DNA of 64,000 nucleotides, taken from NCBI GenBank assembly GCA_902806575.1, contig CADCXD010000019.1, positions 1-64,000 of the forward strand, given 5' to 3'. Positions 15,907 through 28,183 of this stretch are shown here, piece by piece. The DNA is from Jackrogersella multiformis (lineage: Eukaryota; Ascomycota; Sordariomycetes; Xylariales; Hypoxylaceae). The stretch's first letter is position 1. Each line of letters starts with the position of its first letter. The notes beneath the pieces were generated by a model. The model was not told the origin of the DNA. It ran no database searches and saw only the letters and a list, made by a program, of their open reading frames with translations. Position numbers and translations under genes: made by a program.

Positions 15907-18900
15907 TCGTAACGATTTATATTTTACCGCTGAATTAATTAGGCTTTTAATTAATTAGTGAGGATTTAAAGCTAGTTAATCGCGATAAGTCAACGTGGTA
16001 AAGATTTAATTAATAATTATTAGACCTTAAATATTATTAAATTTTAAATACTTTACGATTATTTTTTTCGTTATTTTTTTTTTTTTAATTATTTAATGGT
16101 TTTTATTTTTTTATTATTATTAATTGAATTTAATTACGTTATTATTTTCTTATGATATTATAATTTACGTATTGACGTTATTTTAGTAAGATTAAGCTTT
16201 TTTGATCGATTAAGTTTTTTCCTTTTTTATGATTTTAAACTTTAATAACGATAATATTTTATAAATTGTTACTTTTATTTGTAATTACCGAAACTTTCGA
16301 ATAATATAAAGGTTATATTAATCACGTATAAATGATTTATTGCTTTATGTAGATATATTGTTGGATATAGGATTAATTTTTTTATTAGTATAAGGCTTTT
16401 ATATTATACGGAATTTTATAATAAAAACGTTATTTTATAATCTTTAGTAAGTGTTAGATCTTTAAAAGTTTAAGTAAGTATTTAATAGAATGTTAAAAGC
16501 TGTATTATAATTTATTTTATCAGATTTGGAAGTTTTTATTTGAAGGTTAATATTAGTTTTAGTATTAATTTTTTATATTAATTATTTTTATATATTAATC
16601 GATAAGATTAACTTTTTATTTGTTAGTTTAATATTAATTAATTTTTTAGTTGATTTAGATCTTATGGTATTATTAATAGGATTATTAATAAAGGAAATAA
16701 TTAACTTAATTAATTATTAAATTCTTTTATTACTTAATTTTTGATTATTAATTTTTGATTATTAATTTTTTTAATATTATTAACGTTATTATAATTTTTA
16801 TTAATTTATAATTTAGGAATATAATTTATGATAGCTTTAATAATTATTTTAAGTTATTTAATGATTATTTTAGCGTTTATATTTAGTTTATAAATCGATT
16901 TATTTATATTATTAATTTTATATTAAGAAATTTAGCCGTAATTTATTAAAAAAATTAAAATTAATAAGGTTACGTAAGTAATTATATAAAACCTTTAAAT
17001 AATTCTTTTAATATTTTTAATTATTTATTAAAAGATTTAACCGTAAACGTAAGTAATTATATTACGAAAAGTTAATATTAATAAAGTTATATAAATAGTT
17101 ATATAAAACTTTAAAATTAATCTTTTTATATTTTTAGCTTTTTATTAAAAAATCGAGTTATAAATAATTAAATTAATACCTATCGTATATTTATTTATTG
17201 TATTTTCTTTTTTTTGTAATAAGGATATGTAATTATATTATAAATCTTTTATATCGGATAAAGATATATAATTTAATCGATTAATCAAAATCTGGGATAA
17301 AATAACTTAAATAATAATTAATTAACTTATTTAACTTCCCGTTTTAAGGCTAAAATAACTTCTAATAAATAAACCTAATTAATTTTAAAAACTATAACCT
17401 TTATTAGTTAATCTTATCTTTAAATTAATATATAAATTGTAAGTACGTATTACGGAATAGGCCGTAATTTTATTTATGATTAAACGTTAAGTTATTAATA
17501 AACTACTTAACAGTTTAATTAATAATGCCTTAATATTTATATAATTATAAAAGGATAAGGTAAATTATTAATTAATATTAAGAGATTAAACGATTTATAA
17601 TATTAATTATTTTATAATAAATGTAAATAGGTTTACGGTAATAAATAATTCTTTTATTAAAGATAATTATACATATTAACGTAATATTTATATGTAAATA
17701 AATTTTATTTAAGTAATTTATTAAAAACCTATAAAAGCTATAAAAATCAAAGGTAATTTCTATAAGTTGTTTTATAAAAATTTATAAAATTAATAAACAA
17801 ATTAAATATTTATTAAGAAAAAGTAGAAAATATAAAACGATACGAAATATGTTTTTAAAGCGTTATTTAATTGATATAAAATTTGTATATTAAAAGCTTT
17901 AATATTTTTTAAAAAAGTAAAGTATACTTTAAAACTTTACTTTAAGGATATATTTATTAAGATTTAATTATTAAATATTATTTAAAATTATTAAATATCC
18001 GGATTAATTACAAATATATAATAGATAATAACGATTTATAATAAGTTAAACTTAAAATTTAAAATAATAAAAGTTATTAACTTAAAATTAATTATAATGA
18101 TTATAGATATTTATTTTAAATATTTAAATAAAAAATAATCGATATAACGTAAGTAAATATTAACAAAAGGAAATAAAGATTTAAAAATTAATATTAAGCT
18201 TTATATAATATTTAATAATATATTTATTTAAAACATTTCTTTTAATAATATTAAATTATTTAAAAATATTTAACTTACTTATTATAATTATAATAATACA
18301 ATACTTTATATTAATTAATTAAAGGTTTATTAAAGCGATTAAAGCTATTATAATAATAAATATAATTAACGAAATAATTATAATTAATAACGAAATAATT
18401 TTAATTAACGTTGAAATAATTATAATCTTAATGGTTATAATTAAGGAAGAGATTATTATAATGGTAATTGTGATTAAAATTACAATTAAAGCTACGATTA
18501 AAGTTACGATTAAAGTTACAATTAATATAACGATAGATAAGGTGATAAACGTTAAGGTGATAGTTAATAAGGTTATTATCGTTATGGTTGTGGACGTAGC
18601 CGTAATATTTGTAATTATTATAATTATAAATATTATAATAACCGTCCCTGCTTTCGTTAAAAACGATAAGGGAAGATAAGAAATTATCTTAATAATGACA
18701 TATATTTATAGGATAAAGTTAAGTATAAGTAAAACGAAAAAGATCGTAAGAAAAATAAGAAAGATTTACAGGTAAATGGCTATTTTTTAATAAATAAATA
18801 TTTAATAAATAAATCTAAAACCTTTATATTTTACCTTTTATTTTTTAAAAATAAATTGTTAATTATAAAAAAACGTATATATTGGAAATGTTATAAAATA

Positions 18901-20400
18901 TTTAATATTAAACCTAATTATTTTAAATATATATACGTTAATAAATATATAAAACTTAAATATTTATAATTACCTCGAAAAATAAGATAAGCAATAAGGA
19001 CTTAACTTAAAATTAAAAAAGTTATTAATGCTTATTTTATTTAAAAATAAATAGGAATAAAAATATAAATAATATAATTAAAAAATATTATACCTTTGCC
19101 TTTATAATTAATAAATATAAAAATTAAAAATATTATTCCTTTATTTTTAAATAAAAAGTTAATAAAATATATAAACCTAAAAATAAACGTATTAAACAAA
19201 TCGGAATAAAAATTAACGGTATATGTAAATATTAGTATATTTAATTAAATAGTAGATAAAATATAGTTAAAAGATTTTATCGGAAATTATAAAATATTTA
19301 AATTAGATAAACTTATGTATATATAAAGAATAATCTCGGGAAGATTAATTATAAAAACCAAAGCTAGATTTTTAATTAAATTCTAAAAAAAAAAAATATA
19401 TAGACGATAAGTTTAAGTTTAAATCCTAATAAAAGTATAAATTAATTATTTAAATTTCTAACCTAACTTATTAAAAAAAAATATTTTTTAGAAAAATATA
19501 ACGTAATTATCGATTATAATAAAATATATATAATTTTAACATTATGTCCTAAAGTCTAAATATTTATAAAATATTATTATTTAAAAGATTAAATACGATA
19601 ATAAGTTTTAATTATAAGTCGATTTTTTATTCTTATTAAAATAATAATGCTTATTTCGGTATATTACTTTAAATTAATCACGCAAAAAAGACTTTATTTT
19701 TTACGCTAAAATAAAAAACGTAATAAATAATGTTTATAATATAGATATGCTTAAAGGAATTGTTTTTTTAAATACGTTTAATAAGCTTATAATTTTATAA
19801 TATAATATTAAAATTGGAATAATTAAAAAAATTACCAAAAAAGGAAGTATAAATATTTTATAAGAAAAGGTTAATTTAACGTAAATATATATAATGTTTT
19901 AACGTAAAAAAGATAACTTATTAACAAAATTTAATTTAAATAATAAAATATTAAAAGCCTTACTATTAATCAATAAATCTCTTATTAATTTATAATTATT
20001 ATTAAAAACAAAACCAGGTTTTATTGAAATAAACATATCGATTTTAAATATATTTAAACCTAAAAATACTCCAAAACTTATAATTAAAAAAGGCATATAT
20101 ATTTATAATTTTAATCTTTTTTTTATTTAACAATTATTTATTTTAATAAATAAGTGGAATATTTAGCGTAATCGTAATATTATCGATATATTAAAAAAAG
20201 AAAAAATAATAATCGATTTAATTAACGATTAATAAGAAAAGTATAAACCTAAATACATATATTCGTTAAATATATAAAATAAAGAATTTTTTAATAAGAT
20301 TTTCAATTAAATATATAATTAAAATAAAATAAATTAATAAAAGATAATTATATCGTTTAACTATCCTTATTTTATTATTTAAAAACTTATTAATGGTAAG

Positions 20401-20840
20401 AAAAAAAGTTAAATAATTATCAACCTTAAATCATTAAATAAAAATACCTTAATAAACATTTACTTATTATTACGTCAAAAAAAAATCGTTTAAAAGATAT
20501 AAAAAAAAAAAGTTTTTAACGTTATAAATAAGGCCTTATTTTTTTATTAATTACTTATTACGTTTAAATATAAAAATAAAATAACGATAATATTATTAAA
20601 AGATTTAAAAATTTCTAACGTTACGTTAATAAGATTTAAAAATTCTTTAGCCTTTACGTAACGATTTATAAATTAAAAATTAAAGCCTTTTTAGAACTTT
20701 ATTAAAGCATATATCGATAATATCGTAATATTTAATAATATTAAGGAATAATATAAAAAACATTTTAACTAAATATTTAATATATACAATAATATAGGAT
20801 TTATATTATTATTAAAAAAATCATTTTTCGGTTTTTTATC
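20401..20840 (+). pseudogene. Reverse transcriptase relic (Ty3/gypsy)
   Basis: Reading frame 1 through the stops gives a recognisable gypsy reverse transcriptase: INLKSLNKNT (the conserved D-R-LN region), then ITIILLKDLKISNV and NVTLIRFKNS, and the catalytic box Y-I-D-N-I-V-I-F at 20,710-20,733. The canonical box is Y-x-D-D; the second aspartate codon reads AAT (Asn), exactly the G-to-A change RIP produces. Downstream GFILLLKKSFFGF resembles the usual thumb-side segment. Many TAA and TAG codons sit where CAA, CAG or TGG would be expected. It is non-functional. Confidence 0.8.
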
Positions 20841-22039
20841 GATCATTTTACTTAAATTTTTAATTAATAAATTAAAAGTTATTATTATAAACGATAAGTT
20901 AAATATAATTAAAAAGATTTTAATACTATAAATATTAATTAATCTAGAAATATATATTAATATAATAGAGTTTTTACAAAAATATATCCTATAATATTAA
21001 TAAAAAATTAAGCCTTTATAAGATAAAAAGATAAAAATATTAACCGAAAGACAAATTCGATAAAAGATTCCTTTAAAATCCTAGCATAAACGTTAATATA
21101 TTATAAAAATCATATATATATTAATAAAAAACGAATTAAATTTATTCAAGATATTATAAAATAAATTATTAAATCCAATAATATTAACGTATTAAAATTA
21201 TAATTAAATAACGTTTTTAAAAATAAATATATTAAAATAAAAAGGTTTTAAAGTTATAATATTCTATATAAATATACTTTAAAACAAAATTAATATAAAA
21301 ATTAACGTAATTTACTTAATTATATTTTTATTAAAGGTTTTAATAAAAATTAAATTACGATACGAAATAATAAAATTAAAAATTATTTATTTAATATAAA
21401 TTTATAAAAATAATAAAATCTAATTATAATCTTATATACGACTAATTATTATTTTAACGAATCACAGTATAATAAAAAACATTATTAACCAAACAATACT
21501 TAAAATAAATAATAAATTAATAACTGCTTTAACATATTTATTTTAATTTAACCTTAACATTCATTATATCCTTAAAAGGTTAAATCTAATTTTAAATATA
21601 TTATCTCGTTTATCAATATAAGATAATATAAAAGATTTAATAAAGTAAAAAAACAAAACGAAGTTAACTTTTAAAAATATCTTAAATAAATTTATTTATA
21701 TATTTATTAAACTTACATTAAATAATAAGTTTAAAAAGAAAATATTAGAAAAATATAACCATAATAAACAATTAAATCGTCTACGTATTATTTTTTAAAA
21801 AACTAATAAAGGCAAAGATATAGCTAAATAATTTCGATATAAATTATAAAATAATCTTATATATCATATTAAGCCAAATAGTTTATGCTAATTAATAATT
21901 CTATTAACCTATATATATAAATTATTTAATAAAGTTTATAATTTAAAATATTATTTCAAACCGAAACGAATATTCTATAAATTAAAATCGATCCATATCT
22001 ATAACCTTTTATAAAAGGTTTAAGAATATATTAAACATT

Positions 22040-22540
22040 ACCCCGATTATTATAAAAACCAGATCAAACGTTGAAAGCCTTACGATAAATTAAAACCTAT
22101 AAACTCACCGTTTTAACCATTTTATATAATAACTTATGATTTTATTATAAATTTATTAAAGGTCTTAAATAAAAGAAATATATAATTTATTAAAAGCTTT
22201 ACTTATTTCGATATAATAATAGTAATCATATATAAATTTAATAAAAAAACAATCTTAATATTTAAAAATATTAAGTATAAAACTTATTATTAAGCTACGT
22301 TATTCTTTAAAACACTTATATTATTAAATTAAAGCATTCTATATAAAGTAATTTTAAATAAAAACGTTAAATTTAATAATAAAATATAGTAAACGTTATT
22401 TACTTAATTTAAAATATTATTAATTATATTAACAAATTATTATCTTTAAATTAATAATGTAACAAAATAACGCAATTAAAAAGTTAAAGTAATAATCTAT
22501 TATTATTATTTATTAAACGATATATTATAAGTAAAATTAA
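22040..22540 (+). pseudogene. Integrase relic (Ty3/gypsy)
   Basis: In the same frame as the reverse transcriptase relic, the plus strand reads YKNQIKR-stop-KPYDKLKPI (end of the zinc-binding region and the conserved PYGxLxP), then TYDFI (first catalytic Asp region), FDIIIVIIYKFNKKTIL, and further on ILTNYYL-stop-INNVTK, matching the conserved H-P-Q-T-(D)-G-x-(T)-E-R-x-N motif with RIP-type losses. This order is diagnostic of a retroviral-type integrase core. It is non-functional. Confidence 0.8.
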
Positions 22541-24263
22541 TTTTAACGTTATAATATAATTTTAATAATATTAAATTATTAACGACCGGAAAGTTACTTA
22601 ATAAATTAATATATAACTTTAAGCCATAAATTATTATTACTTTATTAAAAATATTAAAAAACGTAATCGATTATAATATATTAAAATAATACTATTAAAA
22701 AAAAGTAAAAGAATATATTAACTTAATAATTATTAAAGTAAAGGCTTATTATAATTTAAAATATAATTTTATCTTTTTAAAAAAAAAAATTAATTTATTT
22801 TAAATTATATAAAGGTTATATATTATTAAATAAGCCGTTTTATAAATAATTAATATAACGTATCGAACCGTTATTAATTTTAAAATAAGTCGATAAGTTT
22901 ACGTATAAACTTAAACTATTTAATAATTAATAAATTTATAAGATTATATTAATAAGTTAATTATTTAAGATTTTTTAAAAAAAAGATCCTTACGTAAGAA
23001 AACGACCATAACCAGATTAAATCGTTATAAAAAAAGATAATAATAATTAAGTATTATATAAAATTAAAAAATTATTAAATCGATAAATAAATAAATAAAA
23101 AAAATGCTTTATTTTTAAATATTTTATATAATAGAAAGATTATTCACTAACTTTTAATTAATAATATTTAAAAAACTTATTTATCTAAAATATAATAATA
23201 TTATTAAACGATTATAATAAAAAATACCTTTTATTACTTAATTAATTTTATATTAAATTTATTAATAAATTATAACCCCTTAATATATAACCTTTTAAAA
23301 ATGTATAAATCTTTAACGATATACTTTTAGAATTAATTAATAAATTAATATAATTAATTATAAATAAGTAATAATATATATTAAATAATAAAATAATTAT
23401 ATAAATATTAAAAGAATAACTTATCGAAAATATATTATTAAATTATACTAATAATAATTAATTAATTCCTTTTACTTAGCCATTAACGCCGCCGAAAAAA
23501 TCAATAAGATTATAGGTTATAATTCTAATAAAAAGATTGTTAAAAGCTATAAAACTAAGATTTATTATAACATAAAAAGTATAATTTACGGATAATATTA
23601 AAGAAATAAGAAAAAGCGTAAATAAATCATAAATTATTAAATAATTACGATTAAAATAGTAATTATAATTATTATTAAAATTCTTATTTAAATATTTTAA
23701 TACTTAAATTATAATAAGGTTATAATTAAATTAAAAAAGAATTAAATATTTTAATATTAAAATAACTTATAAATATATTAATATTTATTTAATAATAATA
23801 AAATATAATATACTTATTTATACTTATATTCTTTATTTATATAAATATTATTAAAATTATAATAATTATAAGAGATACGCGTAGCATTTTTATAAATTAT
23901 AAAAAAGATATTATAAAAATCAAGTTATAATTAACACCATTTATTATACTTATTACCGTAACTATGTTATAAACTAAGATATTAACTTTTATGCTTAAAC
24001 TAATTATGCGTATTATAAAAAGACTAATAATAATATTAATTAAAGCATTAATATTTACACTATCGAAAATTAAATTTATAATTAAGACGTAAACGTTTAA
24101 TAATTTTAATAATATACGTTTCGTTTACGAAAATACGTTATTAAAAGATAATAATAACGTTTTAATTAATAACGTTAATAACGATAAAAAGAAAAACGAT
24201 TTTAATAAAATAATAACTTATAATTAATAAGAACATTAGTTTTTTTTTTTATTAAAGGAATAT

Positions 24264-24415
24264 TATAAAAAGCTATAGTTACATGGTTTATAATTAAGGT
24301 AATAACTTATGCTTTATACTTACTAACTATTCTTTAAAATATTAACTTTGCTTTTATTCTTAAGAAGAATAATTATTCTAAGACCTTCATTCTAACCTAT
24401 TAATACATAATAATA
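24264..24415 (+). repeat. Right LTR of the gypsy element
   Basis: It aligns with the left LTR almost base for base, nearly all differences being G to A or C to T (TGTAAGGAGCC versus TATAAAAAGCT). Shared blocks include GCTTTATACTTACT, TAAGAAGAATAATTATT and CTAACCTATTA. The end is approximate. Confidence 0.72.
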
Positions 24416-27400
24416 ATAAATAATATAATAAAAATAAATATATTTATATATTAACGTTTAATATTAATTATAACGTATTTAAAATTAATATTAAAATTAC
24501 TTATATTTATTAACGTTATAAATAATAATAAAATTATATATAATTTTATAATTAAAATATTAAATTATATTTTTATTACTTTTAAAATAAATAAAATTAA
24601 CTTTATTATAATATAATTTATTTCGTTATTTAACGTTAATAATTTTATTTATAAAAACTTATATTTACTTTATATAATATTAATATAAAACCTTTTAATA
24701 AAAAATAATATTATTTTATAAAAAAGAAGTAAAGCTTAATACTTTTAAAGTATATTTATATTAAGGTTATATATTTTAAAGTATATATTAATATAATTAT
24801 ATCGTAACGATATAAATTATCTTTAAATTTTTAAAAAATAAACGTTTATATTATTACGTTAATTTTAATAATATTTTATATAAAAGAAAATTTTATTAAA
24901 TAATTTTATAAAAGAAATATACAAACCTCGTTACTTATAAATATATATTTATTAAACTTTAAAAAAAACAAATTATATAATCGAAATATTATTATACGGC
25001 TTAAATTATTTATTTTTTAAAATAATTTCCTATTAATAAAAACCGGAATATTTTTAAAAAAAAAAACTTAATTAAAATCTTTTAAAATAATTACGTTTTT
25101 ATAATAATAATTTTAACTTATTATAAAAATCTAAAAATAACGTTATTATAAATAAATAAAAATTAAATATTAAATTTAATAACGACGTAATTAAATATAA
25201 AAGTAATAATAATAATAACGTTAAAAGTAATAAAAAGCTTAAAAACTTATCGTTTTTTTTATAATATTACTTAATATTTTTTCGACTTTTATTAAAAAAA
25301 GATATTAATTTTTAAAAACGGTGTTAATAAAGTGTTAAAATTATTTATTTTAAAAAATATTACGAAAGTTTTAAATTTCTTTATTATATTTAAGTTTAAA
25401 TATTATATTAATAAGTTTAATTAATAATAATAATTAAGTAAATAATATTATTAAAAAGAATATTAAATTATAAAAAAATAACTTAAATTAATTTAATATT
25501 ATAAAATTATAATATATTATAAATAAATTAAATAATAACGTTTAAAAAGAAAATAACGTTATAAAAAATATTATAATAAATAAATAATAAAAATTTATTT
25601 AATATAAATAAAGATTTAATTACGTTATAATTTAAAATTTAAAAATAATAAATATTAACAGTAAAAAACTACGTAATAATTATAACGATTAAGTATTATT
25701 TTAAGTAAATATAAATAAATATAAGTTTAATATTATTTAAACGTAAAAATTTTAATAAAAAATAATCGATTTTATTAAATATTATTTTCCGATAATTTAA
25801 TTAAATCGATATAACGTAAATAGGAAAAAATATCGAGATAATCGGTATAAAAAACTTATAATTATTTTATTATAATACGAACCTTATAAAGTGTGTTTTA
25901 ATATATAAAATTAATGGTTTCTCCGTTATTTTAAAACGGGCGAGAAATAAAATAAAAATTAAAAATCTTTATTTTATTTATTTAATTTAAAGTATAAGGT
26001 ATATATTTTCATTTAATGTAAAAACCTTTATAAGGTCGCATTAATAATATAATATTAAATAAAAACTTATATTAAATATATATTTAATTTTAAAACGCTT
26101 ATAATCGATTTAAAAAAATTAAAGATATATTTATAATAATCTTTTATATTAATTTTATTAATTTAAATTAATTTAAGGAATATTTTTTTTTACTTAAAAA
26201 ACGGGTAATTAAAAAAAATTAAAAGAAACTAAATTACATTTCGAAATTAAAGATAATAATTATTATTTGAATTATAAAATTTTTATTATTTTTATTTTTA
26301 TTATTATATTAAATTAATAAATAAAACTATAAATTTAAACTTTATCGTTATATTAAAATAACTTAAAAAATATTTAAATATATAAAAACATAAATTTATT
26401 AAATTTAAAATAAGCTTAATTAAAAAATATCGTTTTAAATAAAAAATTTAAAGTTAATATATTTTTTAATTTAACACGATATATTATTAATATTTAAACT
26501 ATTATTATATTTATAAAAAAACGTAATTAAAAATATATATTTTCTTTTTTAAATACGACTTAAAAAGTTGTAATAAAGTTATAATTATTAAATAAATATA
26601 TAAATTAATGAATATTTTATCGCTTAAAGTATCGATATATTTATATTTTATAAAAAATATATCGATAATTATTATAAAAAATAATTATTAAACTTTAAAA
26701 ATAACAAATAATATTAAATATATTATTAAAGTTTTTATATTTTATTTTAATTTATTAATATATATATTAAATTTTAATATCTTATTAATAATTTAATTAT
26801 TTAAAATAATCTTAATATTATCTCTTATAATATAAAATATATAATTAAACGGGTTAAATAATAAAATTTTACCTTTTTTAACAAAAAATTAAAGCGTTAA
26901 ATAAATTTCGAATTTTTTTTTTTTACTTATTAACTTTTATTATTAAATTAACTTTTACTTATTATTAAAAATAAAATGAAAAATAAAATATTTATTTAAA
27001 CTTAATTAAAAAATAATAAAAAATTACGTTATATTAAACATAACGCTTAAAAATATTTAAATTTAACGCTTTTTTAAATTAATAAATAAATTTATATTAA
27101 TAAAAATTTTATATAAATATATAAATATATATATATCGTTTTAATTTTTATAAATAATAAAAATTAAATTAAATAATCGGAAAATATATAATAAATAATA
27201 TTATTTATTAATTAATTTAAATATTTAAATCTTATAATAAATTACTTTAATTTTTTTAAAAAAACCTTTTATAAAAAAAACCAAGTTTAATCGTTTTTTA
27301 AAAAAATTAAAAATTAATTAAAATCTTATTAACTTATATATTATAAAAAATTAAAAAACGTTTAATAAACGATTAAAATTTTAAATATTATTATAATATA

Positions 27401-28140
27401 ACTTATTTAAAAAGTTAATTTAAAAAACTATTACGTTTAAAAAACCTATCTTTTAAACGGTTTAATTTTTTAATTATAATAATTAATAAAATTTTTATTT
27501 TATATATAAATATAATTTTTTAAATTAAATTATCTTATTTTAATCGAAAATTAATAAAAATTAAACCGTATAATAATTTATTAAATATAATATAATAATA
27601 TAAATAATATAATAAAACTTTATATATTATAAAATACTTAAAAAATTAATTTAAATTATATATAAAGTAAATTTTTTTAAAAATTTTAAAATATAAAAAC
27701 GATATATTTTTATAAACGATAATTTCGATAATTTATATAAAATTATTTTTTAATTATAAAAAAAATTCATTAAAATAATTTAAAATAATTAAAACTAATT
27801 AAACGAAAAATGGTTCGTTTAAATTAAATCTTTTTTTCTTTTATTTTTAAATTTTAAATTTTATTAAAAGTTAATTTTTTAATATAAATTTTTTAAAAAC
27901 TTTTAAATTTTATAATTTATTTATTTATTTATTATTACGTTTTACGTTAACCTTTAATAAAGTATTTACGTTATTATTTAATTAATATATTTACTTTAAA
28001 CAATTTATTATATAATAAATAAAATGTTTCCGATAAAATCTTATAAAGAATTTCTTAATCGGGTATACCGGAAAAACAACCATATCGACACAATAACCCT
28101 CGATAAACTCGGGCATAAAATATCTAAACATAATATCCCT
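24416..28140. other. AT-rich spacer up to the gene-rich boundary
   Basis: Apart from inverted-repeat copy F there is nothing I can name here. The last ~120 bases (28,020-28,140) shift steadily to ordinary composition (ACCCTCGATAAACTCGGGC), marking the edge of the RIP block immediately before the first gene. Confidence 0.7.
25873..26043 (-). mobile_element. MITE-like inverted-repeat element, copy F
   Basis: This inverted copy starts TAATACGAACCTTATAAAG and ends ATAAGGTCGCATTA, with TA flanks. It is well preserved (GTGTGTTTTAATAT and CGGGCGAGAAATAAAATAA are intact). It is the only copy found on the right side of the gypsy element. Confidence 0.8.
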
Positions 28141-28183
28141 TTAGAAACTTAGGCGGTCCTACGAATTATTAGCTTACTCAACC

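Larger units (their letters stand above)
15732..24415 (+). mobile_element. Decayed Ty3/gypsy LTR retrotransposon
   Basis: Two direct repeats of at least ~150 bp sit ~8.5 kb apart at 15,732 and 24,264. Between them, in order on the plus strand, are readable relics of reverse transcriptase (YxDD box at 20,710) and then integrase (22,069 onward), both in the same reading frame. The order RT then integrase between LTRs, and the integrase signature (PYxKLxP, DFI, a final NNVTxRRN-like motif), fit Ty3/gypsy rather than copia. Gag and protease could not be resolved in the 16-20 kb part. Every domain is full of stops, mostly explained by G-to-A or C-to-T change, so the element is dead. C- and G-poor tracts differ by strand (see findings). 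Confidence 0.85.
1..28100. other. AT-rich, RIP-degraded heterochromatin-like block
   Basis: The whole stretch is dominated by A and T, with stop codons in every frame; the only open frames are short (up to 82 codons) and of low complexity. Residual C and G often occur together as CpG, in contexts such as ACG and CGT, while TpA is very frequent. Recognisable content is limited to a decayed gypsy retrotransposon (15.7-24.4 kb), six ~171-bp inverted-repeat elements, and anonymous AT-rich sequence between them (1-15.7 kb and 24.4-28.1 kb) in which I see no further feature I can name. Repeat-induced point mutation (C to T, mainly at CpA, in repeated DNA) is the established fungal process giving this pattern. 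I infer constitutive heterochromatin; a centromeric or subtelomeric location cannot be told, and no telomeric repeat is seen. Confidence 0.9.

Noticed and set aside
18431..18679. 82-codon frame rich in I, V and K inside the gypsy element
   Set aside because: It is a run of near-repeated ATTA-type codons; probably the wrong frame of a degraded gag region.
1..28100. Mitochondrial DNA, a plasmid or a CRISPR array as the explanation for the AT-rich block
   Set aside because: There are no mitochondrial genes, tRNAs or rRNAs; the relics are nuclear gypsy-type domains; and the repeats are dispersed transposon copies, not regularly spaced units.
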